Under the pieces are notes generated by a model. It saw only the letters and a list, made by a program, of their open reading frames with translations, was not told the DNA's origin and did no database searches. From positions 2,046,001-2,110,000 of the forward strand of contig NZ_CP106855.1 in assembly GCF_002209355.2 (NCBI RefSeq): a stretch of DNA of 64,000 nt, given 5' to 3'. The translations under genes and the position numbers were made by a program. Shown in pieces: positions 40,877 to 51,500 of this stretch. Position 1 is the first letter of the stretch. The number at the start of each line of letters is the position of its first letter. Origin of the DNA: Bdellovibrio sp. SKB1291214 (lineage in GTDB: Bacteria > Bdellovibrionota > Bdellovibrionia > Bdellovibrionales > Bdellovibrionaceae).

Positions 40877-41869
40877 GTGAGCGAAGTTGATATCATGGCA
40901 TTAAACGCCGCGATCAAACAAGAAAGTCAATTCATCGACAAGATGATGACCGAGATCAACAAAGTTGTGGTCGGACAAAAAGAAATGGTCGAAGGGATCA
41001 TGATGGGATTGTTGACGGGTGGTCACATCCTGCTTGAAGGTGTTCCCGGTCTTGCAAAGACATTGACGATTTCAACAGTGTGTAAATCTATTTCCTTAGA
41101 TTTCCAACGTATTCAGTTCACTCCCGATCTGTTGCCAACAGACTTGATCGGTACGATGATCTTTAATCCAAAATCTGGCGAATTCGCTCCTCGTAAAGGT
41201 CCTATCTTTACGAACATCGTTTTGGCCGACGAGATCAATCGTGCCCCTGCGAAAGTTCAATCGGCATTGCTTGAGGCAATGGCAGAAAAGCAAGTAACCA
41301 TTGGTGAAGAGTCCTATAAACTTGCCAATCCATTCCTGGTTCTTGCAACTCAGAATCCATTAGAGCAAGAGGGAACATATCCACTTCCTGAAGCACAGAT
41401 GGACCGTTTCATGTTTAAGATCAATGTGGTTTACCCACATAAAGGTGAAGAGCTCGAGATCTTAAATCGTATGGGTACGAACGAAAAGCCGGTTGTAAAC
41501 CCGGTGATCTCTCGCGAAGATTTGTTGCGTGCGTCCGAACGTGCAGATCAAATCTATGTCGATAATAAAATCAAAAATTATATCGTAGAAATCGTTATGG
41601 CTTCCAGAAAGCCTGCAGAGTACGGCTTGTCACGTATCGCAAACTTGATCAACGTGGGCGGCTCACCGCGTGCGACGATCTGTCTGTTCCGTGCAGCGAA
41701 AGCTCACGCTTTCTTACGTGGCCGCGGTTACGTGACAGCTGAAGACGTAAAAGCAATTGCCTACCACGTGATGAGACATCGTTTGATTCTGACTTACGAA
41801 GCTGAGGCAGAAAATATTAAGTCTGATGATGTGATCAAAGAAATCTTGAGCCAAGTCGAGGTTCCATAG
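40877..41869 (+). CDS. moxR: MoxR-type AAA+ ATPase
   Basis: GTG 40877 follows gggagg. A 330-residue AAA+ protein with Walker A GVPGLAKT (about 57-64), Walker B VLADEINRAP, sensor 1 LATQNPLEQEGTYPLPEAQMDRF and sensor 2/arginine regions SPRATICLFRAAKAHAFLRGR. MoxR ATPases act as chaperones for proteins with von Willebrand factor A domains. It leads the seven-gene cluster with DUF58, two VWA proteins, a TPR lipoprotein and BatD. Expected cytoplasmic, acting on the membrane-bound BatA/BatB. Confidence 0.95.
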   Translation: MSEVDIMALNAAIKQESQFIDKMMTEINKVVVGQKEMVEGIMMGLLTGGHILLEGVPGLAKTLTISTVCKSISLDFQRIQFTPDLLPTDLIGTMIFNPKSGEFAPRKGPIFTNIVLADEINRAPAKVQSALLEAMAEKQVTIGEESYKLANPFLVLATQNPLEQEGTYPLPEAQMDRFMFKINVVYPHKGEELEILNRMGTNEKPVVNPVISREDLLRASERADQIYVDNKIKNYIVEIVMASRKPAEYGLSRIANLINVGGSPRATICLFRAAKAHAFLRGRGYVTAEDVKAIAYHVMRHRLILTYEAEAENIKSDDVIKEILSQVEVP

Positions 41870-41870
41870 G

Positions 41871-42740
41871 ATGGGATTGCCTCCAGAGGTCCTAAAAAAG
41901 GTCAAACTTTTAGAGTTGAACACAAGAAAACTTGTGAACAACCTTTTTGCAGGCGAATACCATACCGCCTTCAAAGGGCAAGGTATGACCTTTGCGGACT
42001 TCCGTGAGTATGTTCCGGGCGACGACGTGCGCTCGATTTCCTGGCCGCTGACGGCGCGCACAGGAAAAACTTTTATTAAAACATTTGAAGAAGAGCGTGA
42101 GCTGACCCTGATTATCGCAGTCGATATCAGTGGCTCCAGTGATTTCGGAACGGGACCTTACTTTAAAGGTGAAGTGATGACTCATATGGCAGCCTTGCTG
42201 GCGTTTTCTGCAGTGAAAAACAACGACCAAATTGGATTGTTGTTATTTAGTGATCAGGTCGAACACTTTGTTCCGCCGAAAAAAGGCCGTGGGCACGTGC
42301 AACGTTTGCTGCGGGATCTGTATTATTTCAAACCTAAAAGTCACAAAACGAAACTTTCTAACGGCTTTAGTTTTCTGCAAGGGGCGTTGAAAAAGCGTGC
42401 GACCATTTTCGTGTTCAGCGATTTTATGGACGAGGGCTTTGATCAAAGCTTACGCCTGCTGGGCAGAAAGCATGACGTTGTGGCTTGTGTGGTGAACGAT
42501 GCTGCCGAATATTCATTGCCAAGTATGGGAGTGATTGAAGTGCAGGATGCAGAAAGTGGCGAAGTATTAACTGTCGACACGTCCTCTGCAGGTTTTAGAA
42601 AAGAATATGAGCAAGCAGTTCTAAAGCGTAAAGAGTCTCGCGATAAGCTGCTTCGCAAATCGCAAGTGGATCGTGTGGATGTAAAATCCAGCAATGATTT
42701 CGTAGATCCTCTTGTGGCGTTTTTTAAGAAGAGAAAATAA
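41871..42740 (+). CDS. DUF58 family protein
   Basis: A 289-residue protein that starts 1 nt after moxR. The front has LLELNTRKLVNNLFAGEYHTAFKGQGMTFADFREYVPGDDVRSISWPLTARTG, the defining DUF58 segment. A degenerate VWA-like fold follows with VDISGSSDFG near 77, which keeps a DxSxS-like metal site. DUF58 proteins always pair with MoxR ATPases in Bat-type operons, and their biochemical role is unknown. The stop overlaps the next gene by one base. Confidence 0.92.
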   Translation: MGLPPEVLKKVKLLELNTRKLVNNLFAGEYHTAFKGQGMTFADFREYVPGDDVRSISWPLTARTGKTFIKTFEEERELTLIIAVDISGSSDFGTGPYFKGEVMTHMAALLAFSAVKNNDQIGLLLFSDQVEHFVPPKKGRGHVQRLLRDLYYFKPKSHKTKLSNGFSFLQGALKKRATIFVFSDFMDEGFDQSLRLLGRKHDVVACVVNDAAEYSLPSMGVIEVQDAESGEVLTVDTSSAGFRKEYEQAVLKRKESRDKLLRKSQVDRVDVKSSNDFVDPLVAFFKKRK

Positions 42741-43648
42741 TGGCATCTTATCAGTGTAAAGTTGAAATTCCACACGTCGCAGGACTGAACGATAATGAAC
42801 TCACGGTAGGCCGTGAGTTTATGCTTGTCTGCGATGGAGAGTTTCCAAAAACTTTGCAACAAGATAAACTTCAATTCGTTCTGCCACCTGAAGCGAAATA
42901 CTCGATCCATTTATTGGGGTTTGAGTTCCGCTCGCCAACTCAAGCTGATATCAAAGTCACTTCCTATACCGCCGGGCCCCAGGTTAAATTCGACAACCTG
43001 CAACTGACTGATGGAACTGAAACTTTAGATTTGGGACAGGTCCAGTACCAGTTAGTCAGTGTTTTGCCTCCACCTCCGCCGCCGTCTGGAAAACCAGGGG
43101 AGCAAGCTCCTAAACAAGAGCCCTTTGGTCCCATTGGTCCCATGAATATTCCAGTGCCAATGATGTACTGGGCGATTTTAGCAGGCGTCGTTGGTTTGTT
43201 TATTTTAGTTGTTATGACTAAGATCTTCCGCTCGATTCAACGTAAGAAAATTATCGAACGCTTGAAAGAACATGATTCCGCTTTGTCACCACTGGCGGAG
43301 TTTCATCAAAGATTCCGTCGGATGCAGCGTACGAACACAGTGTTCTTTGGAGGCAATCCGAAACAAGAGGACATTCCTTTAGCATTGGATGAAACCCGAC
43401 ATATGTTGAAACTTTACATCACTCGTCGTTATAAAATTCCGGCGCTTGAGTGGAGTCCGCGTTTGATCCTAAAGGATCTTAAAAAGTATCATCCAAAAGT
43501 GTACCAAGAAACCGGCATCGAGCTTGAAAAGCTGGTGAAAGAGTTTTTGCATGCTTCTGAGGATCGAGCCAAGATCACGGGTTCTGACGTTTTGAACCTA
43601 TCTAAACGTGCGCGTCTTTTGGTTGAAGAAATGGAGAGATTGTCATGA
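42740..43648 (+). CDS. Membrane protein of the Bat operon, family not recognised
   Basis: A 302-residue protein starting in a 1-nt overlap with the DUF58 gene. Residues 1-110 form a beta-rich domain, then a Pro-rich linker (PPPPPPSGKPG), one membrane helix at about 142-165 and a cytoplasmic helical part (RTNTVFFGGNPKQEDIPLALDETRHMLKLYITRRYKIPALEW). The position corresponds to the DUF4381-type protein of other Bat clusters, though no clear motif was matched. The orientation suggests an extracytoplasmic N-domain, although no cleavable signal peptide is present. Confidence 0.7.
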   Translation: MASYQCKVEIPHVAGLNDNELTVGREFMLVCDGEFPKTLQQDKLQFVLPPEAKYSIHLLGFEFRSPTQADIKVTSYTAGPQVKFDNLQLTDGTETLDLGQVQYQLVSVLPPPPPPSGKPGEQAPKQEPFGPIGPMNIPVPMMYWAILAGVVGLFILVVMTKIFRSIQRKKIIERLKEHDSALSPLAEFHQRFRRMQRTNTVFFGGNPKQEDIPLALDETRHMLKLYITRRYKIPALEWSPRLILKDLKKYHPKVYQETGIELEKLVKEFLHASEDRAKITGSDVLNLSKRARLLVEEMERLS

Positions 43649-44655
43649 CAATTCATTCTCCATTAGCATTTTGGTTGATTCTGCCCTTGATAGCTGTGGT
43701 GATCTGGGTTTTATGGAGAAAAAAATCTAAAACTCCGACCTTGCAGTTCGGTACTATTCAAATTCTAAAAACAGTGACGCCGAGCTTGCGCACGCGTTTA
43801 CTTAATGTTCCTTTAATTCTTAAAGCTTTAGGAATCGCGCTGGCTATTTTTGCTTTAGCTCGTCCTCAGGAAATGAATACGAAAATTAAGAAAAATGTCG
43901 AGGGGATTGATATAGTTATCGCTCTTGATATTTCAGATTCTATGTTGATCGAAGACATGAGGCCCTTGAATCGTCTGGAAGCGGCTAAAGAAACGATTAA
44001 GCAATTTATCGGTGGCCGCAGTTCTGACCGTATCGGTTTGGTGATCTTTGCTGGAGAATCCTTCACCTTGGTTCCTCCAACATTGGATTATCAATTGATT
44101 CTGTCCCGCGTGGATGAAATTACAACGGCGGCCAGCGCGCGTATCAAAGATGGTACCGCGTTGGGTGTGGCGCTTGCAAATGCTGCCGGTCGCCTGAAAG
44201 ATTCACAAGCAAAAAGCCGTGTGGTTATCTTTATGACGGACGGGGAGAATAACTCGGGAACCATCGATCCCGAAACCGGTCTTGAAATTGCCAAGGGTTA
44301 TGGAATAAAAATTTACTCCATTGGTATCGGTAAAGATGGCCCAACCCGTATTCCGATTTACACGCGCGATATCTTTGGTCAGAAAGTTAAAACTTATCAG
44401 CCTTTTGATTCCACAGTCAATGAGGACCTTTTAGGTCGTATGGCAAGTCAAACCGGTGGTAAGTACTATCGTGCTTCTAAGGAAGACTCGTTAAAAGGTG
44501 TCTTTAAGGATATTGACTCGTTAGAAAAAACAAAAATCGACGTGAACAAATTTACGAACTATACCGAAAAATATCCGCCATATCTTGTGGCCGGTCTGAT
44601 TCTGTATTTAATCGGTTTGTTATTAGGTCGTACATGGTTAAGGAGGGTGCCATAA
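43645..44655 (+). CDS. batA: BatA, VWA-domain membrane protein
   Basis: Membrane helices at about 8-24 and 52-70 precede a von Willebrand factor A domain with a complete MIDAS: DISDSM (about 94-99), Thr in FAGESF/LVPPTLDY region and MTDGENN. A C-terminal helix closes at about 313-332. It overlaps the upstream gene by 4 nt and batB by 1 nt. In Bacteroides, Bat genes support oxygen tolerance, and in other groups envelope integrity or virulence. Here it likely forms a complex with BatB. Confidence 0.93.
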   Translation: MTIHSPLAFWLILPLIAVVIWVLWRKKSKTPTLQFGTIQILKTVTPSLRTRLLNVPLILKALGIALAIFALARPQEMNTKIKKNVEGIDIVIALDISDSMLIEDMRPLNRLEAAKETIKQFIGGRSSDRIGLVIFAGESFTLVPPTLDYQLILSRVDEITTAASARIKDGTALGVALANAAGRLKDSQAKSRVVIFMTDGENNSGTIDPETGLEIAKGYGIKIYSIGIGKDGPTRIPIYTRDIFGQKVKTYQPFDSTVNEDLLGRMASQTGGKYYRASKEDSLKGVFKDIDSLEKTKIDVNKFTNYTEKYPPYLVAGLILYLIGLLLGRTWLRRVP

Positions 44656-45719
44656 TGTTTAGATTTGAAAACATGGCAGCCTTTAACTATCTGTGGGTGA
44701 TTCCAGCGATCATCATCGTTGGCTATTTCTTTGATCGCAGGTCAAAAAAATCCATGGAAGCAGCTATAGGTTCAAGGCTGTATCCGTTCCTTTCCAGTTC
44801 CGTTAGCCACAAAAAACGTGCGATAAAAACGATCCTGCAAGTGATTGCGGTCTTTTTTTTCGTGTTGGCGTTGGCTCGTCCTCAGTTTGGTCAAAGCAAA
44901 CAAGAAGTAAAAAGCGAAGGTGTTGAAATCATTTTCGCCGTCGACGTCTCTGAAAGTATGATGTCAGAGGACGTAAAACCAAATCGATTGACGCAAGCTA
45001 AAACAGAATTAAGCCGGCTGGTCGATCAAATGCCTGGAAATAAAATCGGTGTTATGGCATTTGCTGGGACCTCGGCATTGTTATCTCCTCTGACAAATGA
45101 TCCTGGCGCTGTAAAAATGTATATTGATGCCTTGGATACAAACTCCGTATCAACTCAAGGTACAAATTTTCAAGATTTGTTAGCCAATGCTAAAGAAGCT
45201 TTCGAACGGGGTGGTGTTTCAACTGATGACACCGTCAAGGTCACTCGCGTGATCTTGATCGCCTCGGATGGTGAAGATCAAGAGCAAGGTGCTTTAGAAG
45301 CTGCTAAGAAATTGGCTGATGATGGTACACGCATTTTTACTGTGGCTTATGGCACAGAAAAAGGTGGAGCGATTCCGGTGCGTGATGGCATGGGTTTCCT
45401 AAAGGGCTATAAAAAAGATCGCAGCGGGCAGACAGTTATTACGACCGTCAAAGGTGACGTGCTTCGTGCCTTGGCCGAGGCCGGTAAAGGCAGTTTTTAT
45501 ACAGCCACTGTCGGCGGTGATCAGATTAAACATTTAGTTGAAGATATCAATAATCTGGAAAAAACACAGTTCGATACAACGATGGCGACTCAATACGAAG
45601 AGCGTTTTCAGATTTTACTTATGATCGGAATCATCATAGCGATGTTCGAGATGTTCATAGGTGAAAGACGTCGCGGCTTCCGTTTTTGGAAGGGCCGCTT
45701 TGAGGTACCAGCGGAATGA
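44655..45719 (+). CDS. batB: BatB, VWA-domain membrane protein
   Basis: ATG 44655 follows aaggagg and sits in a TAATG overlap; an upstream in-frame ATG would hide that ribosome site. It has the same plan as BatA: helices at about 10-27 and 56-72, VWA domain with MIDAS DVSESM, ASDGEDQ, and a C-terminal helix at about 325-343. The pair arose by duplication. The ribosome site within the end of batA points to coupled translation and equal amounts. Confidence 0.93.
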   Translation: MFRFENMAAFNYLWVIPAIIIVGYFFDRRSKKSMEAAIGSRLYPFLSSSVSHKKRAIKTILQVIAVFFFVLALARPQFGQSKQEVKSEGVEIIFAVDVSESMMSEDVKPNRLTQAKTELSRLVDQMPGNKIGVMAFAGTSALLSPLTNDPGAVKMYIDALDTNSVSTQGTNFQDLLANAKEAFERGGVSTDDTVKVTRVILIASDGEDQEQGALEAAKKLADDGTRIFTVAYGTEKGGAIPVRDGMGFLKGYKKDRSGQTVITTVKGDVLRALAEAGKGSFYTATVGGDQIKHLVEDINNLEKTQFDTTMATQYEERFQILLMIGIIIAMFEMFIGERRRGFRFWKGRFEVPAE

Positions 45720-46477
45720 AGAAATTAATTATATCTTCTGTTTTGTTGATGCTGACGGGATGCGGGGATCAACCTCATCTAAAAACCCTGGCGGTTAACC
45801 GTGAGGGAAATGCCCTTTTGCAGAAACAAAGCTTTCAAGCGGCCAACGAAAAATACATCGAAGCTTTACGCTACAATCCTTTTTTAGCACGTGTGCATTC
45901 TAACTTAGGACTTTCATTTGAAGGTTTGCAGCAAGCCGAGAAAGCTCAGCAGGCCTATGCGGAATCGGGAAGACTTGCCGAAGCGACTCAAGATCGCGAG
46001 ATGATGTTTGTGGCCCGATTTAACGAAGCCCAACTTTTAGGAAAAGCTAAAAAGGTTGATGAGGCCATTGCTAAATACCAACAAGCCTTGGAGATCGTTC
46101 CTGCCAGTAAGGAAGCTAAAACCAATATTGAACTTTTGATTCAGTCGCAACAGGGCGGAGGCCAGGGCGAAAACAAGGATCAAAAAGATCAACAAGGTAA
46201 TCAGGGCAATCAGCAACAGCAGAACAAAGATCAAAAGGGCGACAAAGACCAAAAACAAGATCAAAAAGACCAGGACGGAAAAGACGGCAAAGACCAAAAG
46301 CAGGACAAACAGTACTCCAATTCTCCTAAGTACAAGCCTCGTCCATTTGCCGGTAAAGAACTTTCCGAAGGGGACGTGAAGAAAATCCTGGGAGAGATTA
46401 AGCAGCAGGAAAGTAAAATTCGTGCTGACTATAATCGTAAAGAAACGAAGGAGCAGCCTCGTGACAAAGATTGGTAG
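45716..46477 (+). CDS. batC: BatC-like TPR lipoprotein
   Basis: The N-terminus is a lipoprotein signal with LTGC (C16). Two to three TPR units cover residues about 30-140 (NALLQKQSFQAANEKYIEALRYNPFLARVHSNLG). Then comes a low-complexity Gln/Lys/Asp linker at about 145-205 built from DQK, QGN and KDQ words, and a short conserved tail (PFAGKELSEGDVKKILGEIKQQE). It overlaps batB by 4 nt. TPR repeats suggest a scaffold for BatA/BatB/BatD. The linker is probably disordered and reaches across the periplasm. Confidence 0.9.
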   Translation: MKKLIISSVLLMLTGCGDQPHLKTLAVNREGNALLQKQSFQAANEKYIEALRYNPFLARVHSNLGLSFEGLQQAEKAQQAYAESGRLAEATQDREMMFVARFNEAQLLGKAKKVDEAIAKYQQALEIVPASKEAKTNIELLIQSQQGGGQGENKDQKDQQGNQGNQQQQNKDQKGDKDQKQDQKDQDGKDGKDQKQDKQYSNSPKYKPRPFAGKELSEGDVKKILGEIKQQESKIRADYNRKETKEQPRDKDW

Positions 46478-48476
46478 TTTTCTAATCTTTCTAAGTTTTA
46501 TTTTAAATGCAGCCATTGCCAACGCTGCGGGGACGACAGTGAATGCTGTGGTTGATCGCAATGAAATGGGGCTGGGTGACACTTTCACTGTGACAGTTTC
46601 TGCTGTTTCTTCCGAGGATGTGGACATTCAAGAGCCGCGTATTCCTGAACTTGATGGTTTTGAACTTTTAAACACTTCCAGTTCTACTGCTGTGGCGCAA
46701 AAGCTTGTTCCTGGTCCTGGTGGCATGCAGTTCGAAACGCAACGTCGTAAAGAGTACAATTATACATTGGCTCCGAAACGCCAAGGTACCTTAAGTGTGT
46801 CCTCATTCGAAGTCGTGGTAAGCGGCAAAGTATTTAGGACTCAACCGATCATTATTAAAGTTGGTGCAACCGGCAGTGGTAATGGTGGGGGCCGCAGACA
46901 AATGCAGCAGCCTCGTCGACCTTCGATGCCACAGATGCCGGGCATGCCTGGTATGGGCGAAGATCCGTTTGAGTCCATGGACCGTGCCGAAGAGGAAATG
47001 TTTAATCAGCTCTTACAGCAACGCCAGCGTTTGCTGCAGCAGATGCAACAGCAAGGTGCTGGTATGCCGGATGAACAATTTGGTCCGAACTCTTCCAGTG
47101 CCATTGATAACCCTGCATTCCGCAGTCTGCCAACAAATCCCAACGATGCTTTTTTTATCGGTGTGGAGGTAGATAAAACGGAAGTTTACGAAGGCGAACA
47201 AGTGACTGTGAACTGGTACATTTATACCCGCGGTCAGATGGAAACGTTAGATCGTTTAAAGTTTCCAGATCTTCGTGGTTTCTGGAAAGAAATTATCGAG
47301 GAAGTTCCAAGCATTCAATTCTATGAAGCAAATGTTGGTGGCATTCCTTGGAAAAAAGCCCTTCTTGCTTCTCATGCGCTGTTCCCGATCAAAGCAGGGA
47401 CTGCGACGATTGACTCTTACAAAATAAAATCCCGCGTTCGTACTTTGAATCAGTTGGGTATGATGGCTAAACCCTACGAATACACAAAAAGCTCTGCGGC
47501 TGTGCCCATCAAAGTAAAGCCTTTGCCGGTCGAGGGGCGTCCCACGGATTTTTCAGGTGCCGTGGGGCAGTTCGATGTTCACTCTTCTGTTGAGGGAACC
47601 AGCTTTCCTGTCAATCAACCCTTAAGTTTGAAAGTACGTTTTGAAGGTGCCGGCAATGCAAAACTCATCGATTTGCCAGCGATGACCTTGCCAACGGGAC
47701 TTGAACAGTATGATACAAAATCAGATTCTAAATTTTTTAAAAATGGTCGCAGTTATAAGGAATTCGAAATTCTGTTGATCCCACGTCAAGAGGGCGATGT
47801 GGTTTTCCCAGGCCTAAGCGTTAGCATGTTTGATCCAAAGTCTGGTAAATACTATACGAAAAAAACAGAGCCTATTAATTTAAAAATCATAAATAATCCG
47901 AATGCGCCTGTGGGTTCTTCACAAAGAATGTCTGGCAACCAAACTCCGGCTGCACCTAAGATTATTGAAAATAAACTGCCTGACGTAATTATGGCTTGGC
48001 AGCCCTCACATCAAGCAAGCGTGATGGCTCGTCCATGGTTATGGATGATCATTTATGCGGGCGTGATTATTTCTTTGCTGGTTAAGGCGCAACGTGAATT
48101 CGGCTGGGGCCGCAGACGCAGAACTTTGAAAGAGCAAGTCAGCAAACGTTATAAGTTGGTTGATCAGGCGTTAAGTAAAGACGACTACCGTAAAGTCGGT
48201 GCCGAAATGACCAACATCTTTTATATGGTGATGGGTCAGGTGGCGGGAGAAGCGGGTGCTTCTCAAAAAATCGAGGATTTGATGACGCAAATTCCACCAA
48301 GCCTTCGCCGAGATCATGGGGATGAAATCACCAAGACATTTGAGATTTTCCAAACCATGACTTTCGCGCCAGAGGAAATGCTCGGAAGCATCAAAGAAAA
48401 AGCCACGATGAAACAAAACATCGACCGAGCGAAGAAAGTAATCAGCGAGTTGATCTCCTCGAAAGAGGAAAAATAA
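46461..48476 (+). CDS. batD: BatD, oxygen-tolerance protein
   Basis: GTG 46461 follows aaggag at a 7-nt distance, overlapping batC by 17 nt. Signal peptide (residues 1-23, NAAIANAAG), then beta domains (VNAVVDRNEMGLGDTFTVTV and FFIGVEVDKTEVYEGEQVTVNWYIYTRG, typical BatD strands), a Met/Gln/Pro-rich insert (RRQMQQPRRPSMPQMPGMPG), a membrane helix at about 522-538 and a cytoplasmic helical tail. The insert is unusually Gln/Met-rich. Last gene of the operon, followed by a double hairpin. Confidence 0.92.
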   Translation: MTKIGSFLIFLSFILNAAIANAAGTTVNAVVDRNEMGLGDTFTVTVSAVSSEDVDIQEPRIPELDGFELLNTSSSTAVAQKLVPGPGGMQFETQRRKEYNYTLAPKRQGTLSVSSFEVVVSGKVFRTQPIIIKVGATGSGNGGGRRQMQQPRRPSMPQMPGMPGMGEDPFESMDRAEEEMFNQLLQQRQRLLQQMQQQGAGMPDEQFGPNSSSAIDNPAFRSLPTNPNDAFFIGVEVDKTEVYEGEQVTVNWYIYTRGQMETLDRLKFPDLRGFWKEIIEEVPSIQFYEANVGGIPWKKALLASHALFPIKAGTATIDSYKIKSRVRTLNQLGMMAKPYEYTKSSAAVPIKVKPLPVEGRPTDFSGAVGQFDVHSSVEGTSFPVNQPLSLKVRFEGAGNAKLIDLPAMTLPTGLEQYDTKSDSKFFKNGRSYKEFEILLIPRQEGDVVFPGLSVSMFDPKSGKYYTKKTEPINLKIINNPNAPVGSSQRMSGNQTPAAPKIIENKLPDVIMAWQPSHQASVMARPWLWMIIYAGVIISLLVKAQREFGWGRRRRTLKEQVSKRYKLVDQALSKDDYRKVGAEMTNIFYMVMGQVAGEAGASQKIEDLMTQIPPSLRRDHGDEITKTFEIFQTMTFAPEEMLGSIKEKATMKQNIDRAKKVISELISSKEEK

Positions 48477-48479
48477 AAA

Positions 48480-48533
48480 GGGACCATCACTGGTCCCTCT
48501 GAACGAGGCGCCAACCATGGCGCCTTTTTTATT
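48480..48533 (+). terminator. Double hairpin ending the Bat operon
   Basis: The first hairpin is GGGACCA/TGGTCCC (48480-48486, 48491-48497). The second is GGCGCC/GGCGCC (48507-48512, 48519-48524), followed by six T. The second is the terminator; the first may stabilise the 3' end. The complement serves the large minus-strand gene that stops at 48534. Confidence 0.85.
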
Positions 48534-51500
48534 TTAGTAGTTTAACCATTTTTGCAGATACACCGGTGCATTCGTCGGTGAAGCGGAAGTAACCGCCGCA
48601 GCACTCGGGCCTGCATCCACTATCGCTAGGTTTTTGCCGACCGATCTACCAGAGCATTTAAAGATGCCACCCGTTGTTGTACCGCAGATCAAATACGAAC
48701 CCACTTGGACGCTTGAATATGTGACTCCTGTGTCGGCTGTAAATGGGGAGCCATAAAGCGTTGAGCCACTGGTTTCTGTTGGAGAAGTTGTCCCCCAAAT
48801 TGCAGGATCTCCCCAGCATCGAAGTGTGCCATCCATTTTAACGCCACAAGTGTTGATGAACCCTATATTGATGTCCTTATAGGTTGCTCCGCCATCAATC
48901 ACCAGCGGAGATAAGACGTTAGTTCCGCTATTGTTACCTACAAGGCGGTTCAAATTATTACCCCAACACTTTAAGACGTCAGCCGATGTAATTCCGCAAG
49001 TAGTACCGTTAAGAGTGATCTTTTTATAAGTGGTGCCTGCATCCACTAAAACGGGAGTCGATGAGCTTGTCGTTGTGCCATCACCGATAGAGCCACTTAA
49101 GTTATGACCCCAGCATTTAAGTGCGTCAGTAGAGGTAATACCGCACGTAGTATAAGCGGATTTTTCAACATACTTATAGCTCGTTCCAGTATCAATGTCC
49201 GTGAAGCTTGCAATTTCAGTCGTAGTTCCATCTCCCAGGTTTCCCCAGCCATTATAGCCCACACATCGTAGGACGCCTGCAGTCGTCACTCCACAAGTCG
49301 AGTTACCGCTTGTACTTACTTCGGAATATTGAACGCCGGGATCAACACTTGTCGGCACATATACATACGCACCATTGGCAACCGCCGAACCAAAGACATG
49401 GTTATTATTTTGCCCCCAGCATTTCAAATCGCCCGTCGTAGTAATTGCACAGTTCGACATTGAATCGTGGCGGTTGGCAAGCTTACTGTAGTTTGTGTCT
49501 GGATCGATCAACACCGGGCCAGGGCGACGAACAGCCGTCGTTGTCTTGTCGCCGAATACCGATTGAGAACCCCAGCAATAAAGCTTGTTGGATTGAATTC
49601 CACAAGTTTGATTTGTGCCGTCAGAAGAGGATGTTCCCCATGCTATCGAACTGAAAGTCCAACCTTTAAGTTGCTCAGTAAAGCTTGCGTAAGTCGCATA
49701 GACATTCCCTAAACCCGCACCGAACAATACCAAGTTCCGTGTTGAGTCGTAGTTCAAGTTACCCCAACATTTCAATGCACCTGCTGTCGTGACACCACAT
49801 GCGCGCACACCAGCAGTGTAAGCTTTTGAATAACTCGTACCGCTGTCCGCAGTCACCGGTGCATTTCGGTTTGTCGTCGTTCCATCCGCCAATTGGTAAA
49901 CCGAATTGTTACCCCAGCATTGAAGAACATTTGCAGAAGTCACAGCACAAGTGACACCGCGGCCGGATGTGCCCGTTGTTTCATCGTTCACAGCAACAGA
50001 AAGATATGTTGTGCCCGAATTGACATCCACCGGAATGGTGCGAGCCGTGTTAGAACTGTCACCAATTTGACCGAAGGTGTTGTCACCCCAACAGCGCAAG
50101 CCTCCAGAAGTCAAAAGACCGCAAGTGTGATGTGAACCAACAGAAACAAAAGAGTAGTCAGCAGCAGCATCGATTGCAATTGGAGTTGACGCATTCGTCG
50201 TCGTACCGTCGCCTAAGTTGTTGTATGTGTTGCGGCCCCAGCAACGAAGTTTGTTAGCCGTGGTAATTGCACAAGTTGTTTTAGAACCCGCTGCTACGAA
50301 TTGATAGCTGTTGGTTCCATCAATCTCTAACGGAACAGCTTGATTTGCCGTTGTTCCTTGACCGATTTGGCCCATATCTCCCAGACCCCAGCAACGAAGT
50401 TTATTGGTGCTGGTGATACCGCACGAGTGAGATTCGCCTGCGCTGACCATTGAATACGCAACACCTGAGTCAACGAGGACCGGGGACGTTCTTTGGGTCG
50501 TTGTATTGTCACCAAGTTGGTTGTTGGCATTACGACCCCAGCAGTATAGATCTCCGCCTGTGGTGACCGCGCAACTGTGATCCAGACCGACTGCGACGCT
50601 TTTAAAGGAAGTGCCGCTTGCAACGGTAACCGCTGTGTCTTTGAACTTGGTCGTACCATCACCGATACCGCCATAGGTGTTATGACCCCAACAGCGAACT
50701 GAATTATCGCTCATTAAGGCACAGCTATGTGTGCGTCCCAAGGCAACATGATTCGTGGTAAGATTTTTCTCATCGTCTGCAATATAGAACTGCGCCTGAT
50801 AAGCGGTGCCCAAGTAAACGAGATCACGATCGGTCTTGGTTAGATGCACGTTGAGTACACGTTCACCATCTGCAGTGGCGTTGCTCAGGAAATTAACTGC
50901 CACATCAACCGAAGTAGTGCCTGTTGGGATCGTGACTGAACCGTTGGCTAGATCATGATTCACTCCCTGAACGGCGTCCCCGGTCACCATATAATTAACC
51001 ACAACATCGTAAGGTTTGGCCGATGGCATGCCTATTGTAAATTTCTGACTTAAAGTGCCTTCGTTGACTCGGTTCATGTTGCTAGACGTAATATTCACGG
51101 CCAGCAAGCCGTCCTGGAACCAAGTGTAACTTGTCGCTGCTGTGGCGCTTTGGAAACTGCCGCTTGCATCACCACCCAGCACACAAAGTGTGACGAAGGA
51201 GTTAGCGTAGGAAGTAACAGAAGCAGTGATAGTCGTTGCAATCGCAGTGGCAGCCGAGTAGGTGGCAGTATCGCAAGTCCCAGAAGTGATGATGGCTCTT
51301 TTATACTGAGTCACACCTGTTCCGCTGACCGTCACACTGAGGTTAGATGCCGAGGATGGATTCGCAGGCACGCCCGCTAAAACCGCCACCGGCAACGGCG
51401 CATTGATCACGATATTTTTTTGTCCAGATAAGGAGTTCGCTGAACCAGCCGCCGGCAAACTTAAAGTCGCTGCATTTGTTAACGAGTCCCGCATTGTACC

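Noticed and set aside
46037-46627. 196-codon minus-strand hydrophobic frame opposite the BatC linker.
   Set aside because: The LVFLILFLVF-type sequence is the complement of the K/D/Q-rich linker codons, so it is not a membrane gene.
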